DNA of 64,000 bases from Mediterraneibacter gnavus ATCC 29149 (lineage in GTDB: Bacteria; Bacillota; Clostridia; Lachnospirales; Lachnospiraceae). The stretch lies in the NCBI RefSeq assembly GCF_008121495.1, contig NZ_CP043051.1:2375001-2439000 (forward strand), written 5' to 3'. The notes beneath the pieces are model-generated. The model was not told where the DNA came from. It ran no database searches and saw only the letters and a program-made list of their open reading frames with translations. Of this stretch, positions 54,224-61,941 are shown piece after piece. A program made the translations under genes and the position numbers. The number at the start of each line of letters is the position of its first letter. Position 1 is the stretch's first letter.

Positions 54224-56913
54224 TGAAGCAGATCATACGTCTTGCATGGTCCTATCTGAAATATTATAGAAAACAGACGATGGCTCTGTTTCTGGGGATT
54301 GTTTTGTCCTGTGCTCTGTTTACCGGAATCGGTTCACTTCAAAAGAGCGGAAATCATGCAGCAAGAGAAAATGCCCGCACAAAATCCGGAGACTGGCACT
54401 ATACGATGCGCTGTGACACAGACTGGTTTGAGGAGTTTGAGAAAACGTATCAGCCGGGAGAAAAAGAGCAGGGTTACTGCGTGGAAAAAACCGGTGTGCT
54501 GACGATGCGCAAAGTGACAGAGGAGCCTTATGAGATCGAGCTGGATTACGCAGAAGAAGGCTATCTTTCCATGATGGGAAGAACAGTGAAAGAGGGCAGG
54601 TATCCGGAAGAGGAAGGAGAAGCGGCGCTGGATGAATTTACACTTCGGAATCTGGATATTCCGCGTAAGATCAGCACGACATTTACATTGGATGGAGAAA
54701 CATTTACGTTGTGCGGAATTGTGTCAGAGCAGCCTTCCGCTCTTACGCAGCGGATGCAGGTATTTGTGAACCCGACACTGGACTATGGAACAAACGGAAC
54801 ATTCCTGTATGTGAAATTTGATGAGTCCAAAGATAGTTACGGACAGATGAGCGCATTTGCAGATACATTTGGAATTTCCGAAAAGGAAATTGCGGCAAAC
54901 TGGGAGCTGCTGGAATGGCTGAAAAACGGAAACCGCATCAATGCGGCAGAAGCAGTGAAGACCGGGATCCTCCACTGGAAGGAAGCGGGATTGCCTTATA
55001 TCTGGGGGAATCTGGACGACAAGTGGAATCTGAAGGATAAAGCGGTACTGGCAGCGATAGGAGTATTCGGAACATTTGTGATCTACAGTCTGTTTCAGGT
55101 ATCGGTACGGAAAAGGATGTCACAGTACAGTGTGATGCAGACACTGGGGATGGAGTCAAAGCGTACGTTTGGGGTGCTGACAAGCGAGCTGTGGATGATC
55201 TTTGCAGTGGCTTATCCGGTTGGATGTGTTCTCGGAAACGCAGCAGCATGGGGGATTTATCAGAAAATCGGCAGTATTTTTGTACGGACAAAGGGAATTC
55301 AGCATACGAATAAGTACGTCGCAGCAGAGGCGGCCAGAGAGGCTGCACAGGCAGGACGTGCACAGGCGGGCGCGTTTCAGGTTTCAGGAGAGGCGATTTT
55401 ATTTGGAGCAATCTTTCTGCTGTGCCTGCTTACACTTGTAAGTTTGATTTTAGTGAGGCGGATGGAAACGCTGACACTGCGGGAAATGATAACAAAAGAA
55501 GGCGAAGCACAGACAAAGAGACGTAAGATCTACAGTCTGAAACGAAAGGATCTGACGGGTGTCCTGACAAAGAAGTTTATGTTTTCGAGAAAGAAAACTT
55601 TTATCGGAATTATATTGTCTCTGTCTGTGGGAAGTGTTCTTTTTTTAGGGACTGCCTATCTGACAGAAAATGCAAAGGTCAACAATGAACTGACATTCAA
55701 GGCAGATGACGGACTTGGTTCGGATATTCAGGTGTATGAAGATTCAGATTCACTGTCCAGTCTGATTCCAAAGGTATGTGCAGAGCAGATGGAAAAGATA
55801 AGCGGATTGGAGTCTGTCAGACCGGTGCGGTATATGGCGGGAGAGCTTACGATGTCAGATGATGTTTTTCACTGGCCGGAGTATTATATGGGCAGTGAGA
55901 ATCCGGAGGAAAACATTCTGGATGCAGATTCGGATATGGAGGAAAAATTCAATGGAAGACTGGTGAGAAAAGCAAACGGAGAATATGGATTAAAGGTCAA
56001 TATCTACGGATATGATGACAGGATGTTAAATGAGTTGAATGATTATCTTCTGGAGGGAGAAATCGATCCGGAGAAAATGCGGGAAGAGGATACAGTGATA
56101 CTGGCGACGCTGATGGACGGACAGGGAAACTATGATGGAATCAGTGTGTCTCCCGGAGATGCGCTTTCAGTCAGGATACCGAAGACTGCCCAGACAGAAT
56201 TACTGAAATTTCAGGGGGAAGACTCGCTGTATCAGAATTCGGATCTTCAAGTCCAGGCAGTTGTCAGCAGAACACTGGCAAGAGTGGATCAGTTTTACGG
56301 GGATGGAGCAGCCAGCATTATTATGACAAATGAACAGATGAAGAAATATTTTGGCATCGAAGGATACCGGACCATCAGCATTGCATTGAAAGAACATGCG
56401 GATGCGGTCGCAGTGACAGATGAGATCCGTAAGGTTGTTTCCGGAGTATCCGACTGTGTCGTCAAGGATTATACGGAACAGATCAAGGTGCAGAACTTTT
56501 ATCTGAATCAGAAAATGCTGTTCTTCTATGGCATTGCTTTTGTCCTTCTGGTGATCAGCCTTCTGCATATTATGAACAGTATGCAGTATCTGGTGGCAGC
56601 CAGAAAGCATGAATTCGGGATTTTAAGGGCGATGGGGATCACGGATTCCGGTTTTCGGATCATGCTGCTCAAAGAAGGGCTGCGGTATGGAGTATATTCC
56701 AGTATTGTGATGATCGCACTTTATCTGGCGGTACAAAAAATGTTATACTATTTTATGACACATGTATTTTTGTATCTGCATCCAAAATCAGGTATTCAGA
56801 TTGTGCCGATTCTGATCATGATCCTGGTGAACCTGGCAATCTGTGCAGCGGCAGTGGTGATTTCCGGACAGTCTGTGCTGAAAGAACAGGTGGTAGATGT
56901 GATACGGGAGTAG
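54223..56913 (+). CDS. FtsX-type ABC permease (antimicrobial-peptide transporter-like)
   Basis: 896 residues. Membrane helices: one near the N-terminus (MALFLGIVLSCALFTGIG), three around 280-420, one at about 460, then a large extracellular part (about 480-760), and three C-terminal helices (LFFYGIAFVLLVISLLHIM, YSSIVMIALYLAV, VPILIMILVNLAICAAAVVI). FtsX domains lie at both halves. It forms a unit with the preceding two-component system and ATPase. Confidence 0.9.
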   Translation: MKQIIRLAWSYLKYYRKQTMALFLGIVLSCALFTGIGSLQKSGNHAARENARTKSGDWHYTMRCDTDWFEEFEKTYQPGEKEQGYCVEKTGVLTMRKVTEEPYEIELDYAEEGYLSMMGRTVKEGRYPEEEGEAALDEFTLRNLDIPRKISTTFTLDGETFTLCGIVSEQPSALTQRMQVFVNPTLDYGTNGTFLYVKFDESKDSYGQMSAFADTFGISEKEIAANWELLEWLKNGNRINAAEAVKTGILHWKEAGLPYIWGNLDDKWNLKDKAVLAAIGVFGTFVIYSLFQVSVRKRMSQYSVMQTLGMESKRTFGVLTSELWMIFAVAYPVGCVLGNAAAWGIYQKIGSIFVRTKGIQHTNKYVAAEAAREAAQAGRAQAGAFQVSGEAILFGAIFLLCLLTLVSLILVRRMETLTLREMITKEGEAQTKRRKIYSLKRKDLTGVLTKKFMFSRKKTFIGIILSLSVGSVLFLGTAYLTENAKVNNELTFKADDGLGSDIQVYEDSDSLSSLIPKVCAEQMEKISGLESVRPVRYMAGELTMSDDVFHWPEYYMGSENPEENILDADSDMEEKFNGRLVRKANGEYGLKVNIYGYDDRMLNELNDYLLEGEIDPEKMREEDTVILATLMDGQGNYDGISVSPGDALSVRIPKTAQTELLKFQGEDSLYQNSDLQVQAVVSRTLARVDQFYGDGAASIIMTNEQMKKYFGIEGYRTISIALKEHADAVAVTDEIRKVVSGVSDCVVKDYTEQIKVQNFYLNQKMLFFYGIAFVLLVISLLHIMNSMQYLVAARKHEFGILRAMGITDSGFRIMLLKEGLRYGVYSSIVMIALYLAVQKMLYYFMTHVFLYLHPKSGIQIVPILIMILVNLAICAAAVVISGQSVLKEQVVDVIRE

Positions 56914-56928
56914 ACAGGAGGAAAACAC

Positions 56929-57819
56929 ATGACACATGTCTTTGAAGGAGAATTTGTACATCAGAATCTGGGGAGAATCAGGAAGGAGTTTCGTGTTGAT
57001 CAGATGTGCGAGTGGGAAACACGAAAAGCAGCAGTCAGAGGACTCTTTTTTTGTGAGCATGGAATTGTGATCGATACTTGCGAGGAGCTTGATCATCTGG
57101 GTGAACAGGCGATGCAATATTTAAACATTACGTTGAGAGAAAAAGATACACAGGTCATCCCCTTTTGTGCAGACGGAACGTATTGGGTGCCGGTGGAAGC
57201 GGGGGAAGCAAAGGATGTGCGGGCTGAAAAGTGGATGGAATATTATCAGTGTGATCAGGAACGATTCTGGAAGTTTCAAAGATATTTCTATGAATGGACA
57301 GGAGAAATTCCGAAGAGGTTAGAGTTAAGTGTGAAGCCGGAAAAAACGCGGTACGAAGGAACGTCTTTTGCAGTCAAAGCGGGGGCCGTCGATCAGAAAG
57401 TGGAAGTCATGCATCCGGTGACAAAAGAACACTATGAACTGAATATAAAAGAATCCGTTGATGAGAGGATCGAGGTTCCGGATATGGAAGGGCTGAAATT
57501 TCCGGAGCATGTTTTGAAGATTACGTATGAAATTGCACCACAGCCAAAGGATGATTTTTATCTGCAGGATTGTGAAGAAGGGGACACCGTTTGGACGACT
57601 GCACATGGTAAAAGATCGGTATCTGTGATCGGCGGTCAGTCTGGTCCCACATCTATTTTTCTGGCGGGGACGATAGAGCCCAGTGATCAGGTGGCGTATT
57701 CATCCCCTCATTTTCATCCGGTGAAAGAAACAACCTGGAAACCGGTATTTTACAGGCAGGAGCTTGAAGAAAAATATCTGAGCATCAGGTTGGATAAATC
57801 GTGTTTGAAACAGTGGTAA
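56929..57819 (+). CDS. Uncharacterised soluble protein carrying an OadB-like GG-x-x-GPT motif
   Basis: 296 residues, no signal peptide or membrane helix. The first about 130 residues appear alpha/beta with many aromatic residues (WMEYYQCDQERFWKFQRYFY). The middle is beta-rich. Near residues 229-247 is VSVIGGQSGPTSIFLAGTI, very like the IGGADGPTSIF signature of sodium-pump decarboxylase beta subunits, which are membrane proteins; this one is not. AGGAGG precedes the ATG, 15 bases after the permease gene, so it is probably cotranscribed with it. Function unknown. Confidence 0.65.
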   Translation: MTHVFEGEFVHQNLGRIRKEFRVDQMCEWETRKAAVRGLFFCEHGIVIDTCEELDHLGEQAMQYLNITLREKDTQVIPFCADGTYWVPVEAGEAKDVRAEKWMEYYQCDQERFWKFQRYFYEWTGEIPKRLELSVKPEKTRYEGTSFAVKAGAVDQKVEVMHPVTKEHYELNIKESVDERIEVPDMEGLKFPEHVLKITYEIAPQPKDDFYLQDCEEGDTVWTTAHGKRSVSVIGGQSGPTSIFLAGTIEPSDQVAYSSPHFHPVKETTWKPVFYRQELEEKYLSIRLDKSCLKQW

Positions 57820-57962
57820 AATTTCCTAAAAAATGACAGTCCTTTTCTTACGATACAGTCAAAACGACAAAATGAAAAAAGAAACTTACGAAGAGAAAAA
57901 AATATCTTTATAATAAGCGAATGTAGCAACAATGAAAAAGAAGGTAAGAAAAGGAGAAAAAT

Positions 57963-58457
57963 ATGCCAAAGCATAAGAGAGAAAGTTTGATTTATACGGT
58001 AATGATGTGTTTCGTGATGGTACTATGGATGAGTGTTTACAACGTGACGCTGCATATGGGGCAATTCGGTGTGGAGACTTTAAAGGAAGCATGGCTCGGC
58101 TTTCCAGTGGCTTATATTTTTGCGATGGTGTTTGACTGGTTTGTCGTATCAGGTCCGGCGAAAGCATTCGCATTCCGGTTTCTGGTTAAACCGGACAGCA
58201 GTGTGCTTCAAAAGGCGATCGCTGTTTCCGGCTGTATGGTAATTCCGATGGTGATCATTATGTCATTTTACGGAGGTGTGGAAGCCTGCATAAAAAGCGG
58301 AGAATGGGGAAGCTTACTTCTGATCTGGCTGACCAATATTCCAAAGAATTTTATTATGGCACTTCCATTTCAGCTGTTAATCGCCGGTCCGTTGGTAAGA
58401 AAAGTATTTCGAACCGCATTTCCGGAGGGAACCGTACTTTTAAAAGCAAATATCTGA
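57963..58457 (+). CDS. DUF2798 membrane protein
   Basis: 164 residues. Four membrane helices in two similar pairs (VMMCFVMVLWMSVYNVTLHM; AWLGFPVAYIFAMVFDWFVV; AVSGCMVIPMVIIMSFYGGV; LTNIPKNFIMALPFQLLIAG). The repeat of NI/FP...A...P..LL..GP is typical of DUF2798. Function unknown. A TATAAT lies near 57910 and GAAAAGGAG precedes the ATG. Confidence 0.8.
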   Translation: MPKHKRESLIYTVMMCFVMVLWMSVYNVTLHMGQFGVETLKEAWLGFPVAYIFAMVFDWFVVSGPAKAFAFRFLVKPDSSVLQKAIAVSGCMVIPMVIIMSFYGGVEACIKSGEWGSLLLIWLTNIPKNFIMALPFQLLIAGPLVRKVFRTAFPEGTVLLKANI

Positions 58458-58473
58458 ATGTAAGCAATATCCC

Positions 58474-58773
58474 ATGAAACAAGAGAAAGTTATGGAAAAT
58501 ATATATGTATTTGACGATGGAGTGATCAGAGGATTCATTGAGATGAACGGGACACAACTGAGTAAAATATATGTGGATTCATTTTTTCAGAGTCAGGGAG
58601 TTGGTGATGCACTGATCCGATATGCGACAGAAGAATTTGGTGCAGACAATTTATGGGCATTGGAAAAGAATAAAAGAGCAATTTCGTTTTATCAAAATCA
58701 TGGATTTCAAGTGACAGGTAGGAAAAGACTGGAAGAAAATACAACGGAATATCTTGTAAAATTAGAAAGATAA
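58474..58773 (+). pseudogene. GNAT acetyltransferase, N-terminally short
   Basis: 99 residues, against about 140 for the family. The acetyl-CoA loop is intact (SFFQSQGVGDALIRYATEEF), as is the C-terminal ALEKNKRAISFYQNHGFQVTG. The first strands and helix are missing: the match starts at YVFDDGVIRGFIEMNG. No convincing ribosome site precedes either ATG (58474 or 58492). Probably a remnant left by deletion next to the DUF2798 gene, though a minimal active protein cannot be excluded. Confidence 0.6.
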
Positions 58774-58825
58774 GTTTTGGACAGAAGCAGAAGGCGAAAT
58801 GCCTTCTCTTTTTTAAATGAAAAAA

Positions 58826-58878
58826 ATAAACAGTATATAACAGTTGACAACAGATGCAAACTGTTATATACTGTTTAT
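58826..58878 (+). promoter_or_regulatory. gntR promoter embedded in a perfect 20-bp inverted repeat
   Basis: ATAAACAGTATATAACAGTT (58826-58845) is repeated inverted and without mismatch at 58859-58878, with a 13-base spacer. Each arm also holds ACAGT twice. TTGACA (58844-58849), 17 bases, TATACT (58867-58872) make a near-consensus promoter lying across the repeat. AAAGGAGG and the GntR start follow. This fits an autoregulated YtrA-type operon. Confidence 0.85.
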
Positions 58879-58895
58879 AAATAAAGGAGGCACAT

Positions 58896-59267
58896 ATGAA
58901 AATTATAATCAACAGTTCATCGATGGTACCGATCTATGAACAGATCGTAGACCAGGTCAAGGCACAGATTATAAGCGGCGAGCTGAAAGAAGATGACAAT
59001 CTGCCGTCTGTCCGGACCTTGTCAAAAGAATTGAGGATCAGCGCACTGACTGTAAAAAAAGCATATGATTCTCTGGAACAGGAAGGATTTACGGTTACCA
59101 TACACGGAAAGGGCACCTATGTGGCTGCCGCCAACAAAGAGATGATGATGGAAGAGTATCGCCGGGAGGTGGAAGAAGAGCTGACCGAGGTGATACGCAA
59201 AGCAAAAAGATACGGCCTGTCGGAAGAGGATATCCGGGAGATGCTGGAGCTGATATTGGAGGGATAG
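58896..59267 (+). CDS. GntR-family regulator, YtrA subfamily
   Basis: 123 residues. The GntR winged helix spans about residues 10-75 (PIYEQIVDQVKAQIISGELK, LPSVRTLSKELRISALTVKK, GKGTYV). A short helical tail of about 45 residues serves dimerisation, as in YtrA proteins that control ABC operons and lack a ligand domain. It heads an operon with an ABC ATPase, a permease and a very small membrane protein, and probably represses it through the inverted repeat upstream. Confidence 0.92.
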   Translation: MKIIINSSSMVPIYEQIVDQVKAQIISGELKEDDNLPSVRTLSKELRISALTVKKAYDSLEQEGFTVTIHGKGTYVAAANKEMMMEEYRREVEEELTEVIRKAKRYGLSEEDIREMLELILEG

Positions 59268-59270
59268 CAT

Positions 59271-60122
59271 ATGCTGAAGTTAGAACAGGTAAAGAAGCAG
59301 TATAAAAATTTTACACTGGACTGCTCACTGGAAGTCAGACCGGGATGTATTACCGGACTGATCGGACAGAATGGAGCCGGGAAGTCCACGACATTTAAAG
59401 CGGCTCTGGGACTGATCCATACAGATGGAGGGAACATTGAGATGCTGGGAAAGCCGGAGAGAGAGCTGAAAGAAAGTGACAGACAGCAATTGGGAGTCGT
59501 ACTTTCTGATGCAGGTTTCAGTGAGTATCTGCAGGTAAAAGATGTGATCGCTGTAATGAAGTCCATGTATCCGAATTTTGAAAAGGACTGTTTTATTTCC
59601 AGATGTGAGCAGTTTCAAATTCCTCTGGATAAGAAGATCAAAGAGTTTTCCACCGGAATGAAGGCAAAACTTAAGGTACTTCTTGCATTATCTCATGATG
59701 CGAAGTTCCTGATCATGGATGAACCGACAGCCGGACTGGATGTGGCAGCAAGAGAAGATGTCCTGGATCTTTTGCGAGAATATATGGAGGAAAAAGAAGA
59801 GCGTGCGATTTTGATCAGTTCCCATATTTCCAGCGATTTGGAAGGGCTGTGTGATGATCTGTATATGATCCATAATGGAAAGATCGTGCTGCATGAGGAG
59901 ACGGATGTATTGCTTGGCGAATACGCGGTATTAAAAGTGGATGAAGAGCAGTATCAGACTCTGGATAAACAGTATATTCTCAGCAGAAAGAAGGAAGCTT
60001 TCGGATATCAGCTTCTGACGAATCAGAAGCAGTTTTATCTGGAAAATTATCCGAAGGTCGTGGTGGAAAACGGAACGATTGATGAAGCAATTTTGATGAT
60101 GATCAAGGGGGAAAGCGTATGA
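59271..60122 (+). CDS. ABC transporter ATPase (YtrB/BcrA-like)
   Basis: 283 residues. Walker A GLIGQNGAGKSTTFKA, signature region KEFSTGMKAKLKVLLAL, Walker B LIMDEPTAGLD, H-loop LISSHISSDL, then an about 75-residue C-terminal extension. It starts 4 bases after the gntR stop and overlaps the permease gene by ATGA. Likely an exporter of a peptide or drug; substrate unknown. Confidence 0.93.
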   Translation: MLKLEQVKKQYKNFTLDCSLEVRPGCITGLIGQNGAGKSTTFKAALGLIHTDGGNIEMLGKPERELKESDRQQLGVVLSDAGFSEYLQVKDVIAVMKSMYPNFEKDCFISRCEQFQIPLDKKIKEFSTGMKAKLKVLLALSHDAKFLIMDEPTAGLDVAAREDVLDLLREYMEEKEERAILISSHISSDLEGLCDDLYMIHNGKIVLHEETDVLLGEYAVLKVDEEQYQTLDKQYILSRKKEAFGYQLLTNQKQFYLENYPKVVVENGTIDEAILMMIKGESV

Positions 60123-60775
60123 AAGGGATGTTGATAAAAGATTTTTGTATTCTGAAGCTGCAGAAGAATGCAGTGCTGGTACTTCTGGCAATGTGTGTGG
60201 TATTCACAGTTTTCATGAAAAGTCCTACTTATATTGTCAATCTGTTTCCGATGTATGGCTTTCTTCTTGTATTGGGAACACTTACATATGATGAATTTGA
60301 CAGAGGATATTCATTTTTGTTTACACTTCCTGTATCGAGGCGGGGATATGTGAAAGAAAAGTATGTGTTTGGCTTACTTTTCTGTGGAGGAATATGGATC
60401 CTGTCTGTTCTGATCAGTCTTATCTATGTTTGGATTACAAAAGAGATTCCGATCGATGATGCACTTATGGTGAATTATGCAGTATCAATCATACTCGTTC
60501 TTGTATTTATGGGGACTTCCATTCCGGTACAGTTAAAGTACGGAAATGAAAAAGGAAGGCTGGCAGTTGTTGCAATTGGAGTTGGAGGATTTGCAGTGAT
60601 TGTCGGTGGAATTCAGCTTGGAAAAGTTTTTGATATTGAGATGACAGCGGCTTTGCAAAGGGTCGAAAAGATGGGGGCAGGTACAGTCAGTGTGATCGGT
60701 TGTATTGTATCCGTGATTCTTATCGTAATTTCTTATAAAATCAGTGTGCGTATCATGGAGAAAAAGGAGTTTTAG
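60119..60775 (+). CDS. ABC-2 type permease
   Basis: 218 residues with six hydrophobic helices. The cytoplasmic loop FDRGYSFLFTLPVSRRGYVKEKY is typical of small ABC-2 permeases paired with YtrA-type regulators. It overlaps the ATPase gene by four bases. Confidence 0.85.
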   Translation: MKGMLIKDFCILKLQKNAVLVLLAMCVVFTVFMKSPTYIVNLFPMYGFLLVLGTLTYDEFDRGYSFLFTLPVSRRGYVKEKYVFGLLFCGGIWILSVLISLIYVWITKEIPIDDALMVNYAVSIILVLVFMGTSIPVQLKYGNEKGRLAVVAIGVGGFAVIVGGIQLGKVFDIEMTAALQRVEKMGAGTVSVIGCIVSVILIVISYKISVRIMEKKEF

Positions 60776-60797
60776 CCAGAATCAAGGGAGGTACGGT

Positions 60798-60923
60798 ATG
60801 GAGCTGACAATTTTGATCGTTGTCCTGTTTTTGGGTGTGGGAATTCCCTTGCGGAATAAGAGATATAAAAAGTGGAAAAAGAAACGAGAAGATAAAAATG
60901 GAGAAGGATTTAAGGGGATATGA
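60798..60923 (+). CDS. Small membrane protein, 41 residues
   Basis: ATG with a strong AGGGAGGT five bases upstream, 22 bases after the permease stop. The peptide has one N-terminal membrane helix (MELTILIVVLFLGVGIPL) and a strongly basic tail (RNKRYKKWKKKREDKNGEG). Position in the gntR-ABC operon suggests an accessory subunit of the transporter. No homologue is recognised. Confidence 0.6.
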   Translation: MELTILIVVLFLGVGIPLRNKRYKKWKKKREDKNGEGFKGI

Positions 60924-60983
60924 TAGCATTTCTGGATGATTACTTCAATAAAGCAAAGGGCGATCGTGAGTGAAAGTTTAGAT

Positions 60984-61030
60984 TTGTTAAGAATTGAATC
61001 AGAAATGTTTAAGATTTTTCATGGATAATA
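60984..61030 (+). promoter_or_regulatory. Possible PhoB-type direct repeat and -10 before the lipoprotein gene
   Basis: TTGTTAAGAAT (60984-60994) and TGTTTAAGATT (61006-61016) form an imperfect direct repeat with a 22-base period, followed by GATAAT (61025-61030). The layout resembles OmpR-family sites overlapping a weak -35. A two-component system lies downstream. Confidence 0.35.
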
Positions 61031-61091
61031 AGACCCATCAAAAACAGATAAGCCTTTGAAATAAAATCAAGAGGAAGAAGGATATCACAAG

Positions 61092-61400
61092 ATGAAAGGA
61101 TGTTACAAAACGAAAGATATTTTAAAAAGAGGAACTATATTATGCATGGCAGCAATGTTATCTTTTGGAACAGTAGCATGTGGATCGAACAGCAGTAAAT
61201 CTGCAAGCTCTTCTGAAAAGAGTACAGAAAGTTCAGCCAGCAGTAGTACAGAAGCGGGTAAGAGCACAGAAAGTACTTCAGGCAGCAGCACAGACAATTC
61301 TACAAGTAAGAAATCAGAAACTTCTTCAAATGACAAGACTGGCAGTTCTTCAAGTTCAGGGACTACATCAGGAACAACATCAGAAAGTAAAGTGGATTAA
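61092..61400 (+). CDS. Ser/Thr-rich small lipoprotein
   Basis: 102 residues. Signal peptide with lipobox SFGTVAC (Cys 30). The mature 70 residues are almost entirely Ser, Thr, Gly, Lys, Glu and Asp (SSKSASSSEKSTESSASSST), so disordered. No folded domain remains. It may be a surface linker protein or the N-terminal part of a once longer lipoprotein. AGAGGAAG lies upstream; a terminator follows. Confidence 0.65.
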   Translation: MKGCYKTKDILKRGTILCMAAMLSFGTVACGSNSSKSASSSEKSTESSASSSTEAGKSTESTSGSSTDNSTSKKSETSSNDKTGSSSSSGTTSGTTSESKVD

Positions 61401-61410
61401 AGATGATCGT

Positions 61411-61449
61411 AAGAGTGTATGTTTTAACAGACGTACGCTCTTAATTTTT
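61411..61449 (+). terminator. Terminator after the Ser/Thr-rich lipoprotein gene
   Basis: AAGAGTGTATGT (61411-61422) pairs with ACGTACGCTCTT (61431-61442), with two G-U pairs, followed by AATTTTT. Confidence 0.75.
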
Positions 61450-61480
61450 GCAGGAAATCTTTTCCGGAGAGGAGCTGGAT

Positions 61481-61903
61481 ATGAAGAAAGAACAGGTATT
61501 GCTTATTGAAGATGATGCAGATATAAGAGAAGGCGTACGGATTCTTTTAGAAAGTGAAAATTATTGTGTGGAAGAAGCGGAAAATGGAAAAAGTGGATTA
61601 GAACTGTTGAGTGATGAAACAGACCTGGTGATCTTAGATATTATGATGCCCGGGATGTCAGGACTTCGTACGTGTGAAGAAATCCGCAAAGTATCCAATG
61701 TGCCGGTTCTTTTTTTGACGGCAAAAGCTCAGGAATCAGACAAACTGATCGGTCTGATGGCGGGTGGAGATGATTATCTGGCCAAGCCTTTTTCTTATGC
61801 AGAATTATTGGGAAGAGTCAAAGCACTTTTGCGTCGGTACAATATATACAGAGGCAGAAATAATGAAGTCCGTGAAGAAGCAGAACCTTATCTGCGGCGA
61901 TAA
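61481..61903 (+). pseudogene. Response regulator lacking its DNA-binding domain (truncated)
   Basis: 140 residues. The receiver domain is complete (LLIEDDADIREG; phospho-Asp in LVILDIMMPGMSG; Lys in DDYLAKPFSYAELL). The linker runs RRYNIYRGRNNEVREEAEPYL and then hits a stop, with no winged helix. The next bases belong to a histidine kinase membrane helix in another frame. A deletion of the output domain and the start of the kinase gene explains this. GGAGAGGAG precedes the ATG at 61481. It could still act as a phosphate sink, but not as a transcription factor. Confidence 0.8.
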
Positions 61904-61941
61904 CATTTTTTGTATATTGTGCCATCAATTATGCAGGAGAA

